NCBI GenBank assembly: GCA_012295275.1 | Contig: CM022666.1 | Span: 5,670,850 to 5,734,849 of the forward strand | Source: Chrysomallon squamiferum | Lineage: Eukaryota; Mollusca; Gastropoda; Neomphalida; Peltospiridae | Direction of reading: 5' to 3' | Length of the DNA: 64,000 nucleotides | Part shown: positions 39,249 through 54,106 of the stretch, one piece after another | Layout of the letters: each line of letters opens with the position of its first letter | Numbering within the stretch: the first letter of the stretch is position 1 | The notes under the pieces: model-generated | Told to the model about the DNA's origin: nothing | Database searches by the model: none | Seen by the model: only the letters and a program-made list of their open reading frames with translations | Translations under genes and position numbers: made by a program

Positions 39249-39772
39249 GTAGGCATGCTTGGCTTGGATACGAACTTCAGTTTTTGACGTTTCACTTATG
39301 CTTTGTATTGATGAAACATTTCTTTCGCAGATTCTAGCATCTCCTTATTATTTATATGTAAATTAATTCTAAAACAAATTTCCCAAAATCTGAATATTTT
39401 TTTTAGTGCACTTTGGTTTGAAATTTATAATTTTCCTGTCACTGTATGATATATCAATGAATGAATGATTGTATCGATTAGTCGAATTCGATATGACGAT
39501 AGTTATTCAGCTTACTGAAGTTATTATATTTAACGTTAACTGACATCAAATGTTTAATCAAAGTGTAATAATAATAATAATAATAATAATCTTATTCATA
39601 ATATGTAATTATAGAATTTCAGAAGTTTTATCTAATATATATGTTAATAATAATAATAATAAATATAAATTAACAACAACAATAAAAAATAAATATATAT
39701 AATTATAGAAATTAACAACAACAACAACAATAACAATAAAAATATATATATATAATTATAGAAATTCTGAAC

Positions 39773-39810
<38 letters not shown>

Positions 39811-41020
39811 ATTATTATTTTTTTATTATCATTATTATTATTTAAATTGGAATAGAAACATATATCATTATTTATTAATAATACAATACAAATTATTATG
39901 TTTTAACAAATCAAATCTTTTCCCAAGTATCTTTAGTTGTGTTTTCTTCTCCTCCCTTTTTCTCTTTTTAATTTTAAACATTATTTTTCTGAAACAGATT
40001 GTTCTGTTTCTTCCATCCCATAATAAAATTCCAGCATTATTTTTCATATAATGTTAATTGACATATTTTAATTATTTTTTGATAATCTTAGTTTTTTTCT
40101 GAAAATATGCATGAACATTTACATATTACACACAGGCACATATACTGGCACTTACACACATACTGACACATTTATATACATACCGACAGACTTACACATG
40201 TAATGACTGACAGACAGACACACACACACACACACACACACAGAGCAGCAGACACATGCACACACATCCATACATAAAACACAGACATACACTCCCACAC
40301 ATTTACTCTTTTTTTTTGAAGACTTGAACTTATTTTAACCCAGCATCTGATACTTGACTATCCTCTGTCACAGTTAATTAAGTATTTTTAAAATCTACTG
40401 TAACAACAGCTGAGAAAATTTAACTGTAGAAATATATTCAGCATAAGATAAGATTTGTAAGTTAAACTCTCCTCTAATGTGTATTTATTTTATTTGGCAT
40501 AAAATTATATTAACTGTCTTTAATAAATGAGATATTTGTTGTATTCATGTATTATGAAAAACAAGATTTCAGTAACAATAAAATAATGAAAGGGTAATAA
40601 AATAAAAAATGTATAAAAATAAAATAAAAAATATATAAAAAAAAAAAAAAAAAAAAATTAAATATAGAGTTTAAACATTATGGATTTTTACCAAGAAATT
40701 CAGTTATGAAAATTATGATTTATTGCTTTAAATTATATATTTTAAATGTCTAGTCAGTATAAAAATGCTGTGAACTGTTAATCCGGATTTTTAATTAATC
40801 CTTCTCATTTACATCTGACAGCAAAATGTGTGGATAATAAGATGAGTAAAATGAAATAGAGTAAGAAGAAAAAAAAAAAAGAAGACAAAAAGCATTAAAT
40901 AACAACAACAAACTTATCAAATAAAAAAACATTTGTGGCCACCTGTCCTACTCCCGACCCCAAAAACTATAACAAACAAACTGTAAATTTGTATTCCAAA
41001 AATGTTCTATTTCTTATCAG

Positions 41021-41051
<31 letters not shown>

Positions 41052-42033
41052 AAAGTGTCACTAACAACAAATTTAACAACAAAATTATTATACAAGTTAC
41101 AACAAGTAGCACTTCATATAATATTCAGTTACATTACAGATGATGAAAGCTGATATCAGTAGGTAAATACACTGTGCATTAAACTAGTAATATTACTGTT
41201 CCAGTCATCTGATATGTGGCAACTTGTTGGTGGTACTTGTTCTCTGTGTTCAGATTACAAATTAGTATTAAACTGAGAAACTTAATTGCTGCAGTATTCA
41301 TATAGACATGACATACAGCATATGAATAAAAATGTAAAGATATATATTTACATTTTTTTATTAAAGATTATCATTGTAGAGAATATATTATGTCAAAAAG
41401 AATTAAAAAAATAAAAAAAAAAAAAAAAAGAAGAAAAAAAGGATCTTGCCCAGAAACTTGCATGCATAAATTTAACTCGGATAACATATACTGAAAGGTT
41501 GTTTTACTTCTTTTTTTTCTTTTTTTTTTTTTTTCTTTATTTAAATACATGTTCTGCATGTATGTGTGATAGAAGTAATTATTAGTAAAATATGAGATTA
41601 AGTTTATAACAATATGTTAATTGACCTTTACACACACACACACACACACAAACAACCTTAAACTCATTTTATACATTGTATTTGATGTACATGAATTTTG
41701 AACTCATTCATTAACATTTCAATACAGTCACCTTATTTGTCAGTGACCTATATTTTAAATTCCAACATAAATCAATCATCGTTATTTACTTAGCGCATTA
41801 TATTATGAATATCCTTTTATCCATCACTTTAACTGTCATCCTTATTTTTATTATTATCGTTTACCTGTCAAAATAATATATATGCAAATTAATATTATAG
41901 TTTAGAACTAATTAGGATGTGCAGTAAATGGTACACATATATACAGACATAGACGATTCACATACACACCCATACTCATAGAACATATATATAAATAAAT
42001 ATATACAAATGGGCACAAACACACAAACATAAA

Positions 42034-42116
<83 letters not shown>

Positions 42117-42863
42117 TTTTTTTTTATCTAAAGTCTATCAATGTAGACAATTTCATAAGGAATTATTGCATAAATATGTCATTTTACACACACATAAACA
42201 AACTCACACAAAGATACCCCATACAGCTACATTTTATAAATTTTATTTTAACATACATGAATTCTGAATCAACTTGTACATTAACATTTCAATATGGTCA
42301 CCTAATTTGTCACTAACCTACTTTCTAAATTCCAGCATATATCAATCATCATTATTTACTTTGCGCATAATCATACTTATTTTATTGGTGTTGTTGTTGT
42401 TACTATTATTATTAACAACAAAAATCTTTATCACATTTCTTCATTTCTGCATATATATTTGTGTCTCTCTTTCATTTTTCCTGCTCTCTCATACTTTCAA
42501 TTTATTTATTTTCTCTTATTCTGTATCACATCCCCAGTTCTATGTAAATATTGCACTGTGTGTTTGTCAATAAAATGTGTTGCTGATTATGTGTATAGCT
42601 GTGTTAGTTTGTATGAATATTAATTACATAAACTTGTTCTCATATTACTAAATTATCCATTTTACCTGGCAAAATAATAAATATACAAATTAATGTTATA
42701 GTTTAGAGAGCCAGTTAGAATGCACAGTAAACTGTAATACATATAGATACATGATTCACAAAAAAACAAAAAAACACATATAAAACATAAATCATACAAA
42801 TGGACAGAAACACATGGACATACATATATTTGCACATACCATACACATCCAAACATTTGTACA

Positions 42864-42906
<43 letters not shown>

Positions 42907-43835
42907 TCACATAAATATACATATAACCCACTTTTATTTTACCCAAAAACAAAAACCCCAAAACCAGTGTTACATAATCGTAAACAGATTCTCAGCATTT
43001 CCTTTCTTGTAAGTGTTTGCAATCTGATATAATTCTTGTACTTGAGCATCTCCTGATGCATAGCTGCTGAATGTAAATACTGAGTAACAACCTGTTCTTT
43101 CAACTCAGTCTGGGAAATCTTTCTCAGCATTGTTTAAAGAGGCCAATTACTTTAAACTTGTTTGTACTGCAGATTGACAGCTTTTAGCTGTGGTAGTAGT
43201 TGCAACTGCTGCACCTGTCTGATGGGTTATTACTGGTTAAAAAAAACTCCATTCATAGCTCACTGGCTATCTGCTTGCTTATTTGTCTGTTTGTTATTCT
43301 AAGAATTTGATGATGTCTGTTTATCTTTCTTAAAATTTGATTTTGTCTATTTTTTTTTTCTCATAATCTGATTTGTTTGAATTTCTTTATACATCTAATT
43401 ATCATTCTAAGAATTTGATTTTCTGTTTATCTTAATACGACTATATCATTCTAAAAATTTGATTTGTCTGTTCATCTTTAAATGTCTGTTCACAATTTCT
43501 GAGAATTTGTATTGTTTGTTTATAAGTATATCTATGTATCTAAAATTTATTTGTTTAAATTTAAAGTTTATTTGTTTTGAATTTCGTTTTTCCATTCATC
43601 TGTCGGAAAGTGTATTCTGTATATTTGTCTCTTTATCTCTTTGTCCATTTAGCTTTTTGTAAATTTATCATTTTATCAATCAGTATAGGAATTTTATCTA
43701 AGAAATATCAAATTGTTATTGAAAGTTGTCTATGGATTAATATTAGAGCATTTGTCTTAAGTGACAAGGGTTGGATGTTCTATTCTCCTCAGTGCATTCT
43801 TTATACTATTTTCAATTCCAGCCACTGTCTCTTTA

Positions 43836-43871
<36 letters not shown>

Positions 43872-44423
43872 AATGGAATAAGATTTTAATGTTACTTTCA
43901 TGTATTTCAGATTTTCCTTAAACAAGCAATATTTATTAAAGTTTACACACATATACATACAAACACAGATATGTGTGTTTATGTGAGTGTGTATATTGTC
44001 ATGGGTGTGTCTTTGTTTATGGTATATTGGTGAGGTCTGTATATGCCATGTCTATACCCATACATTTTGTAGATATTTACATACATTTTTGAGTGCACAT
44101 GTACATAGACAAATACAACACTGAGTAAGATTATTTTCAAGCATTCAACACAAGTTTCTCTCAAGCTAGCTATCACATTCACTTGTTGGCACAACTTCCC
44201 TTTCCCCAGGGTTAAGATCTCTTGAGTTGTTTGATAGAAACAACAAAATCTTCATCGGCAGGGAATGTTGGTTTATTGTTTCACAAAGACGTCTGGTAGT
44301 TTTTATAGGCAACGCCTTGTCTTGCAAACATCTGTTGTTAGATCTCAGTCTATCAGTCAATTTTTAGCAGAATCATTTTTATTTTATTTTTTATCTTGTT
44401 CTTAAATTGTGTAGTGTGGTTAA

Positions 44424-44459
<36 letters not shown>

Positions 44460-44947
44460 TGATAAATATATAAAAAATTAAAATTAAAATCAATAAATAT
44501 ATAGTCTGGCCCAAAAGTAGGTTTACAGTTATTAAACTATCGTTTGTATGCTTGAAGTTACTTGCACTGTGTGTCAAAGCGTCCTGGAGAGGTTTGAAGA
44601 ACATTGCAATGTTGAAGGAGGACATTTTGAGCACCTGAGAGATTAAAGAGTTTCTGTTTCATGCTTGAAACATGCTTATATTTTAAAATAAATTGCCTGT
44701 GTAATAACTGTAAACCTACTTTTGGGCCAGCCTGTATTTTGAATAAAGTGACTTTAATTAAGAATATAGGATTATAATACTGGTATTAATTTTAAAGAAA
44801 AATATGAATAAAGGAAAAAATATACATATATGAGAAATGTTGTAAAAAAATAATTTAAATTGTAGAATCTGTGATTTGCATTTGTGTGTATGCGTTGTGT
44901 GTGTACCTATATACATACATACATATATACACAAATACATACATGTG

Positions 44948-44996
<49 letters not shown>

Positions 44997-45661
44997 TTAC
45001 ATATATGCACATTTGCACACATATACATGTACTGTTATAAACAGATATTTGTTTTTTTTTAACTGTAGATCAGTATGAAAATTAAACATTGCTGCACATT
45101 AAACTGATAATTCTATTTTTATTTATTTATTTATTTATTTACTTATTTATTTATTTTTCATTTTTCTTTTACCATTATGAGCAAAACCTGTTTGAACAAC
45201 CATAAGACCTGTGTTGTTGAATAACTGAACATTTACAAATAAGTGTTTTTAATTTTTAATTGAATTAAAATAATACTTCATCTAATTATTTTTGTAATTC
45301 TCCTCAGCCAGCTGAACTTAAAAATGACAAAAATGTTGTCACAGAATTGAAAATGTATAATAATTAAAAATTGAACTGGCTAATAGATTATGAAATATTC
45401 ATTTCTAAGAAAAACCTACAAAGTACCTCTTATTAAAATCACAATCTTTAAATCTTAATTTATTTGTTTTAATTTTTTTTTTTTTTCTAGAACCGGCCAA
45501 AGCTTGTTGATCCCATAGACTATGAAACATTTGTGGTCAAAAATAAAGTACTACTGACCAATGATCTACAACGTGAGATGGTCAACTTTCCCTTTGATGA
45601 CATACAAGTTCCTGTAAGTATCATTTTAAATATTTTAAAATTATTATTATTATTATTATCA

Positions 45662-45709
<48 letters not shown>

Positions 45710-45914
45710 GATATTATTATTATTTTTTTTTTTAAATTATTATTATTATTATTATTTATCTCCAAGCTTATATGCTAAAAATGTTAATTTTATATTTAAT
45801 TTTAATAGAAACATGGCAAGAAATGTGTTTTGTTCATTCTTAATAAAAGTCTCTATGTGTACAGGAATAAGTTTGTATGTTTGTTTTGTGTGTGTGTTTT
45901 TGTGTGTGTGTTTT

Positions 45915-45953
<39 letters not shown>

Positions 45954-48537
45954 TTTTGTGTACACATGTATGTGTTTGTACAGAAGAATCTCTTTGTGAG
46001 TGCATGTGTATAAATGTAAATATGTGTTTGTGATTGTGTTTATGCATGTAGGTATGTATGTCTATGTATATTTGTGTTTAAATGTGTAAGTGTGCATATT
46101 TATTTATGTGTGTCTTTTTATCTGTGTATGTCAGAAATGGTTTTATTCTGATGTTGTTCCAAACATTTCATTTTAATTTATTAAAACAAGTCTAAACAAA
46201 TATAAATAGATGTGTAACTTTGGTACATAATCAATTTAAACTGATTTTCTTATTCAGGTAACAGGTACCTAATTAAATCTCTGGATACAAAATAATTAGC
46301 TATTTATGAGATCCATTTACGAAATTAGCCAGTTTTTGTTTGCTTGGTTTAGCCAGGATGTTTAAGTAGCCAGTTTCACTGAGCAGTGATGAGTAGACAA
46401 GCATGGTTCATTTAGTCAATTTGAACCAAGCATAGGGCTCACTTGTTTCAAATTGAGTTAATAGAATTCAGCTAATTGTTTCGCACGCCGTCTCAAAGGA
46501 ATCTGTTTAATTAGGTTGATAATGGATGTGAGTCATCTCTTTTTATCGTGTTAACAACTGTAATCTTCATGTGTGGCTGTTTTTGTCTTTGTCTTTGTCT
46601 TTGTCTCAGTCTTTGTCTTTGCAGTCAAGTTATGCTTATTATAGATTTTTGAGATTAGTATGTTTTTATGCATTTGTTCATGGTGGATTTAAGTATGTTT
46701 TCCTGGGAACTCTATGAGATCACAGATTAACTGATGTAGTATTAACTGTTTGGAATTCATCAAAACAAACTGTACACGAACAGACTTACATCCACACTCA
46801 CACATACATATACACACAGACAAAGATACACACAACAAGATACATACTCAAACATACACATGCATGCATTGCACATACATACATATAGGCCTATTAAATA
46901 TTCACTAAATACATTGTTAAATTCATGAATCTGAAATAAAAAACCCACACCAAAAACCCTATGAAAAACTATAACATACAGACATACACACACAAACACA
47001 CACACACACATGTGCATGCTTGCATACACACATACCCATATGCATGCACAAACACATTCATGTACACATATATACATAAACACACATACTCTGAATCACA
47101 GCACAAACATCATATTAAACAATATAATAACAGAGACCAGCTCAAGCTGTCAGTTTTATAGATATAATCAACTAGTGATGTCAACAAACCAAACAATATG
47201 AGGAAATGTATGCTGACATTTAGCAGTCTACAGTGAGCATGTCATTCATCTGCGGTTAACTTTTCCCCTTTGCCAAATGGGGTCATAGCACACAACTACA
47301 GCAGCAGATGGCTAAATGATTAACAACTTCGCCTGTAGCTGCTACGTCAGTGGCTGCAAATTCCAGATGAAATTTACTTTGGCATTTGAACGTGTTGCAA
47401 TAGGAAACAAACATCATACACAGTCTCCGTGGGAACCACAGTCAGACGAATTAGCACCTGTTATTTTTAACTCTCTGCAGGTGAAAATCTGGAGGAGGGT
47501 GTGGTGGTTTGGAAAAGATAGGTGGCTTGGAAAGAAAGGGACTGTAGTTGGAAATAATGGATGAACGAAAAAGGTGGTTTGAAAAGATGGATAAGAGATA
47601 AGGGTTCAGAAGGATGGTTTGAAAAGTGGGAGGGGTGTCTAAAGATAAGAGAATGGAAAGGTGGTTTGAAAAGTGGGAGGGGTGATTAAGGATAAGAGAA
47701 TGGAAAGGTGGTTTGTAAAGTGGGAGGGGTGACTAAGGATAAGAGAATGGAAAGGTGGTTTGTAAAGTGGGAGGGGTGACCACGGATAAGAGAATGGAAA
47801 GGTGGTTTGTAAAGTGGGAGGGTGACCAAGGATAAGAGAATGGATGGGTGGTTTGTAAAGTGGGAGGGGTGACTAAGGATAAGAGAATGGAAAGGTGGTT
47901 TGAAAAGAATGAGGGGTGATTTTGAAAGATGAAGAAGTGGTTTGGAAAAATGAGTAGTTTGAATAGAGTGGTGGTGGTTTTGAAAGGAGGAATGTATGGT
48001 TAAAATGAGGGAATGGTAGATTATAAAAGAAGGCATGATTTATTGAAAAGAAAGAATTAAAAAATAGGAATTGGGAAAATTAAAAAGAGGGAATGGGAAG
48101 GTTAAGAATAACGAATGATGGATTGAAACAAGTTTTTGAAGAAGTGAATGATGTTGTTTGTAAAGAAAAAATGGTGGATTCAAAAGAAGGAAGATTTAAA
48201 TGAAAAAAAAAAACGAACAAAAACAAAACGGAAGATTATTTTGAAAAAAAATGAAGAATTCTCTGAAAAGAGAGAGCATAATTAAACATGATAATTGAAG
48301 AACAAAAACTTATCTTAACATATTTTAAAATATTTTAATTTTGCCAAACTGATACTGTTAAAAGTCGTGAAACATCAGTTTTAGCACAGTTAAAATTAAA
48401 CAATGATAGCAGTTCAACTGTGGTTGCGAATAACAGACAAACTGTCACTCTACCATCAGTCTACACCAGACTGAGTTGGTGTTTAGCAAATAATAATTTA
48501 TGAATTACTATTTTGACCTGACAATATTTTTATTTTA

Positions 48538-48590
<53 letters not shown>

Positions 48591-51500
48591 TGATAAGAAA
48601 AAGATGGATTTATTGTACTTTGAAATTATATAATTATCATAAATGTTAATCACTGCAATAAAATAATGATAGAATTTGAAATGGTATGCTGAAAATAGTC
48701 TTATAAATAACTTTAAAGAATTTTATGTCACAGCCAAAATCTCCAAAATCCAAAAAGAAAAACAAACAAAAAAAAAATCCTTTACCAAAAATTGGAATAA
48801 TAATTAAATAAATATATAAATAAATATTTTTGTAACAACCTCCCTCAAAAAAACGTTTTTACAAATATTCTGTCCATATTAAAATAATTATAATAATAAA
48901 AATAAAAAGAATAATTTAAGAAAACCCAGCAGTTAACAAAAACAACAAGAAGAATTCTAAAAGCTGAAGAATAAAAACTCTTGCTGCATCAGATGGAAAT
49001 GTTTAACTTTCAGTACAGCATCTTGTTTCTGCAAAAGATTAATTGCTTTTGTTTTTGTTAATGTTTTTTCTTCTTCTGGAATTCTTTACTTTAGTTAGCT
49101 AACTCATTTTTGAGCCGTAACTTTGAATGTGTATGCCTTGTGTAAATAGCGTATTTTGTTCACCAAATTCATCGTGGAGTTGTAATTTTGACTAGGTACA
49201 TGTCATAAATACAAATAAATGATATGTCTAGTTAGTTATTTGATACTAGAGATATAAATCTGAAAAATTACATATTGCAGTACATAGAGCCTAATTATAT
49301 TTTGTGTGTTTCCAAGTAATTATGTTGTTTATTGTTAATGTGAAATACAGGTATATAAAATTATTGAATGTATTGGCTAATGGCTGATTTATTTACATGT
49401 TGTGTTAGAGTTAGAGTAATTAGATTTTCACAATATTGTTAAAATGTTCAGTTCAGTATCTTTATATAAATAAATAAAGTGATTAGCTTTCAAAAATAGC
49501 CTAAAACATTTTGATATAGTTGCAAGTGCCAAGAATTTCAAAAATAATAGAGTTTTGTCCCAAACTTTTGCATTTGTCCATCATTTATATGAGTGATATT
49601 TTATCAAAATTGGAGATGGTCTTCCAGGAAGTTCTGGTTCAGTTGCATGGAATGATCCCATTTATTATGTTATATATTTTCATAAATGTTTGATAAACAT
49701 TGAAGTACTAGCAGCTTGGTTATACTTTTAATATTATATTTCCAAATTATAATATTTGTTTGTTTTATTTCTTGCTAAAATATAATAATATAGAAAACTA
49801 AAATAATTAGAATACCCCTTAAAAACAAGAAAAACAAAAAAAAGTCTCAACACATACAAGCAAAAATTCTAATACTGTGATGAACAGATACCTAATAATT
49901 GTAAATTTTGTTTGTTGCTCAAGCTTTGCTAATAATAAAGTTCCATTACATTACAGAGTAATAAACTAATGTATAACCACCAGTCTTTTTCCTCTCTTCA
50001 GTGTACTTTAGTTGAAGCATATTATTTTTTTTTTTAAAGTCTATAAATAAAACTATGTATTGCCAGTTTTCTTTCATTTTGTTGGTGTTAGAGTTGTTTT
50101 TATTTCACAAATGAGATTTATTTTCTAAAACATATTTAATTTTATTATATATATATATAAAAGAAAGAAAGAAATAAAAAATTAAAATAAACAAATAAAA
50201 AACAGAACCAATTTCCAGAACAAAAGAAATGACTACAAAATATTTTATATGATAGCAACAATAAACTTATTTAAAAAAAAAATAAAACATATACAAAGCA
50301 GAATTAAAAAAAAAAATAAAAATCAAAGAAAGAAATATTTTGAATGTCCTAAATCTAATAAATATTCTATTTTTCCCATTCCAGCAACCGACACCTGCCA
50401 AGAAAATTCACACTGCCTGCTCCACGGTCCCGAAAAATGCATTCAGCGAAGCCAACAGCCTGATGGTGCGTCAGTGTATTAAAACCTACACCAGTAAATG
50501 TCACATGATTAACTTCAAGTACCATGCATACGCAGGAAGCTACCAGCAGCTGCCTAAGTAAGTACAGGATCGTGGGGTTAGGTAGTATCGTTGTGTGTTT
50601 GTGTACGTTCATATATGTGTGTGTGTGCTATTTGTGTCACTTCCTAAAACAGTTGTATGTCAGAATGAACTTTGACACAAAGAATATGTATGTAAAAAAA
50701 TAAAAAAAAAATGAAAAAAAAAAAAATATTGTATAATAATAATAAAAAAAAAAAAAAAAATCCCAATTGACCCATAACAAACCCTACAGAAAAACAACTT
50801 AAAAAACCTGTAAAAAAAACCTACAAAAGAACAACCAAATAAACAACACAGAAAAAACTCATTAAAATAAAATACAAAAAAATCTAAATAAACTGATTGA
50901 ACAAACAAATAATACAAACAACTCCATTTTTCCACCCCCTCCCATAAAAAAACCCAAAAAAACAATAAATAAAAATATAACAAATAATATTTATGAAAGA
51001 AGGAAAAAAATTACAGAAAAAAAGAAAGAAAAAAAAAAAAAAAACATGTCCACTACAGAGTATTGATCCTAGGATCCATTACACAACAATGTGAGTGTTT
51101 TAACCAGTGAGCAGTCTTTTAAAAATTAATGTAAAAATAATGGTTTTGTTTTAAAAAATTTAATATTTTATTTTATCTCATTTGTTTGTTTTCAGTGCTA
51201 AGAAACAAGCCCCACTGTTAGAACAAGTGTTTGAGATTGATGCAGAAGATGAAGAGAAAGATGATGTAAATTATTTATTTATTTATTCATTTATTTATTT
51301 ATTCATTTATTTATTTATTTATATTTGTTGCTTTATTTATTTATTTTTCATTTAAATTAATTTATGGTCTTCATTTTGTAACAATTTAATTTTTATTTTT
51401 TTTATTTAGTTTTCTTAACTTTTCTTATTTATATATTTTAATTATTATTGTGTTGTTGTTTTTTTATAAAACATCACATTTATTATTATTATTTCTTTTA

Positions 51501-51657
51501 TAATTATTCATTTATTTTATTACAATTATTTATTATATTTATTTTTATTTTTTGTTATATTACACTTATTCATTTATTATTATTATTATTATTATTATTT
51601 ATTTTATTACAATTATTCATTTATTTTATTTATTATTATTTTTTGTTATATTACACT

Positions 51658-51701
<44 letters not shown>

Positions 51702-51757
51702 TATTAATATTATTATTATTATTATTATTAATACTATTATTATTATTATTATTATTA

Positions 51758-51854
<97 letters not shown>

Positions 51855-52458
51855 TACTATTATTATTATTACTATTACTATTACTATTATTATTATTGAT
51901 ATTGTTATTGTTATTGTTATTGTTATTGTTACATATTTTCAGGACACGCTGGGGCGCAGTCACACTTCGACCACAGAGAAGAAAGGCTGGCTGTACAAAG
52001 GTCCAGACGGTGGGAAGGACAATCCAATTTTCACAAAGGTTTCATTTCTTTCCACTTAGAGAATTCCGAGATCGAAGCAGTGTAGTTCCATGCTTACAAT
52101 TATCTTATTGGGAATCAAGTAAAACACAATAAATAAGAAAATAGAATAATCAGAAATGAAACCAAACATAATTATCATGTATTGTTATTATTATTATTAT
52201 TATTATTTTTTTTAATGAAGATATATTTACATCTGCATCTGTGTATGTAGTACCACCAATGCTTTCCAGTTCTGCCTATCCACATGTGTATCTATCTGTC
52301 TGTTTGCCCCTGATATCTCTCTGTCTAGGTGTCTGTTTTTCCATTTGTCTAGCTCTGTCTGTAATTCTATATCATTGTGTGAATGTTTATCAATATCTGA
52401 CTATCTATCTGTCTCTGTCAGTCTATCTTTGGCTGCCTATCTATCTGTTTATCTATCA

Positions 52459-52506
<48 letters not shown>

Positions 52507-53805
52507 GTTTATCTATCTGTCTATCTATCTGTTTATCTATCTGTCTATCTATCTATTTATCTATCTGTTTATCTATCTATTTTCTATCTATCTGTCTATC
52601 TGTTTATCTATCTATCTATCTGTCTGTTTATTTATCTTCTATCTTTGTCTATCTATTATCTTCAAATTATTTTATTTAGTTATTATTTATTTATTTCCTT
52701 TATTATTATTATTATTGTTGTTGTTGTTTTTTGGGGTGTTTTTAAAATTTAATTATTATTATAATTATTTTATTTATTTACTTTTTTTTTTTCTAACAGC
52801 AATTCAAAAGACGCTACTTTGTTCTCAAACAACAGACAGATTTCACATTCATTCTGGCTTTCTACAAAGATGAAAAGAAGAACGAAGCTAAGGGGGAGAT
52901 CTACCTGGACTTGGCAGTGGAGGCTGTCAAGGTGAGTGTATTAAATAAATAAATATATCAAGATATTATTACTCTTTCTACTGTCACAAATTAGTGGGTG
53001 TTACCTTCTAATTCCTTAGCAATATAATTCTCAGAATATATAATTAAAAAATAGCAGAAAATACCACATCAGTTCAGAATTTCTCACACATACACATGCC
53101 CACATATGTATATTGTGTGTGGTTCATATATATATTTTGTTTTATTTATTATTTATTAATGTTTTTCCCCTAGAATCAAAAGAAAGGCAAGTTCTGTTTT
53201 GAAATTCGAATGCATGACCGACCTCCCAGCCTATTCGCTGCTGAGAATGAGGCTGACTTGGATGATTGGATAAGAGTGTTGAACAAAGTGATCAATGCAG
53301 CAGAGACAGCCAGTCAAGTTTCCAGAGAGAGCATAAGAGGTTAGGACAAAATTCTTTAATAAATTAATAAAACAAAGAATGAATAAATGAAGGAAAGATA
53401 ATCCAAAAAAAAAAAAAAAAAAAAAAACCAACAATTTATTTCATGCTTGAAATGTCTTGAGTAAATATCTGCTTGTGTCATAAGTAGCATGTTTATAATT
53501 ATATTAGTAATACAAACATAATTTTTGTTTGAATAATGATCTGCTTTGTTATAGAAATAAAAATACTTTTCTTACTTTAAACCTTTGTTAGTTTGAGATC
53601 ATGAATTCTTATTCTCAAGTATGTGTCAATTTGTTGCTGCCAATCCATAAACTGTTTGTACCTTCCCATATAAAAGAATCTATGTTGGCAAGATAATGAC
53701 CCTCTCATATGTAAAGAATCGGTATATAAAAAACTAGGAAAGTTAAAATATCTGTACTGTTTTCTAAACTGACTAAATTATAGTACATTTTAAAATATCT
53801 CTGGG

Positions 53806-53846
<41 letters not shown>

Positions 53847-54074
53847 TTATTTATTTTTTTAAGATGAATCAACTCCTACTGGAAAGCCAGAAAACTACAA
53901 AGAAAGCAGCATAAACCATCCTGTTGTAAAGGTATATAAAAATAATTTTAAAACCCCCAAAACAGTTCTTTTTCTTAACAGTCAAATACAAATACAAAGG
54001 CTTTTTTGTTTTTTCTAATGTATAAATATTTAGCACACATTAACTCCTAAACCATGTTTTGTATTTTTATTTAA

Positions 54075-54106
<32 letters not shown>

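Larger units (their letters stand above)
39249..45490. other. DOCK intron 1 (6.2 kb)
   Basis: It is filled with simple repeats, notably (CT)n(AT)n at 42035-42112, (CA)n at 42868-42898 and (TA)n at 44957-44995. It also holds a degenerate direct duplication (about 41620-42770), TTTGAT-rich minisatellite-like sequence at 43290-43680 and a small transposon at 44504-44734. A 63-codon minus-strand ORF (42939-43130) looks protein-like over its first 45 residues but is not recognised. Confidence 0.7.

Noticed and set aside
42939-43130. 63-codon minus-strand ORF with protein-like first 45 residues in DOCK intron 1
   Set aside because: No family recognised, no flanking splice pattern and a low-complexity end. 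It may be a decayed retrocopy, but this is not supportable.
47686-48036. 116-codon minus-strand ORF rich in His/Pro/Phe
   Set aside because: It is a translation of the 47-bp minisatellite; the unit length is not a multiple of three and the frame stays open only by chance.
51055-51115. Possible tRNA-like segment (GATCCTAGGATCC followed by AACCAGTGAGC)
   Set aside because: No cloverleaf stems or complete internal promoter boxes could be formed by eye.
51448-52059. 203-codon plus-strand ORF ending in DOCK-like sequence
   Set aside because: Its first 160 codons are simple repeat read into the true exon 5 (51943-52038). The acceptor at 51941-51942 defines the exon.
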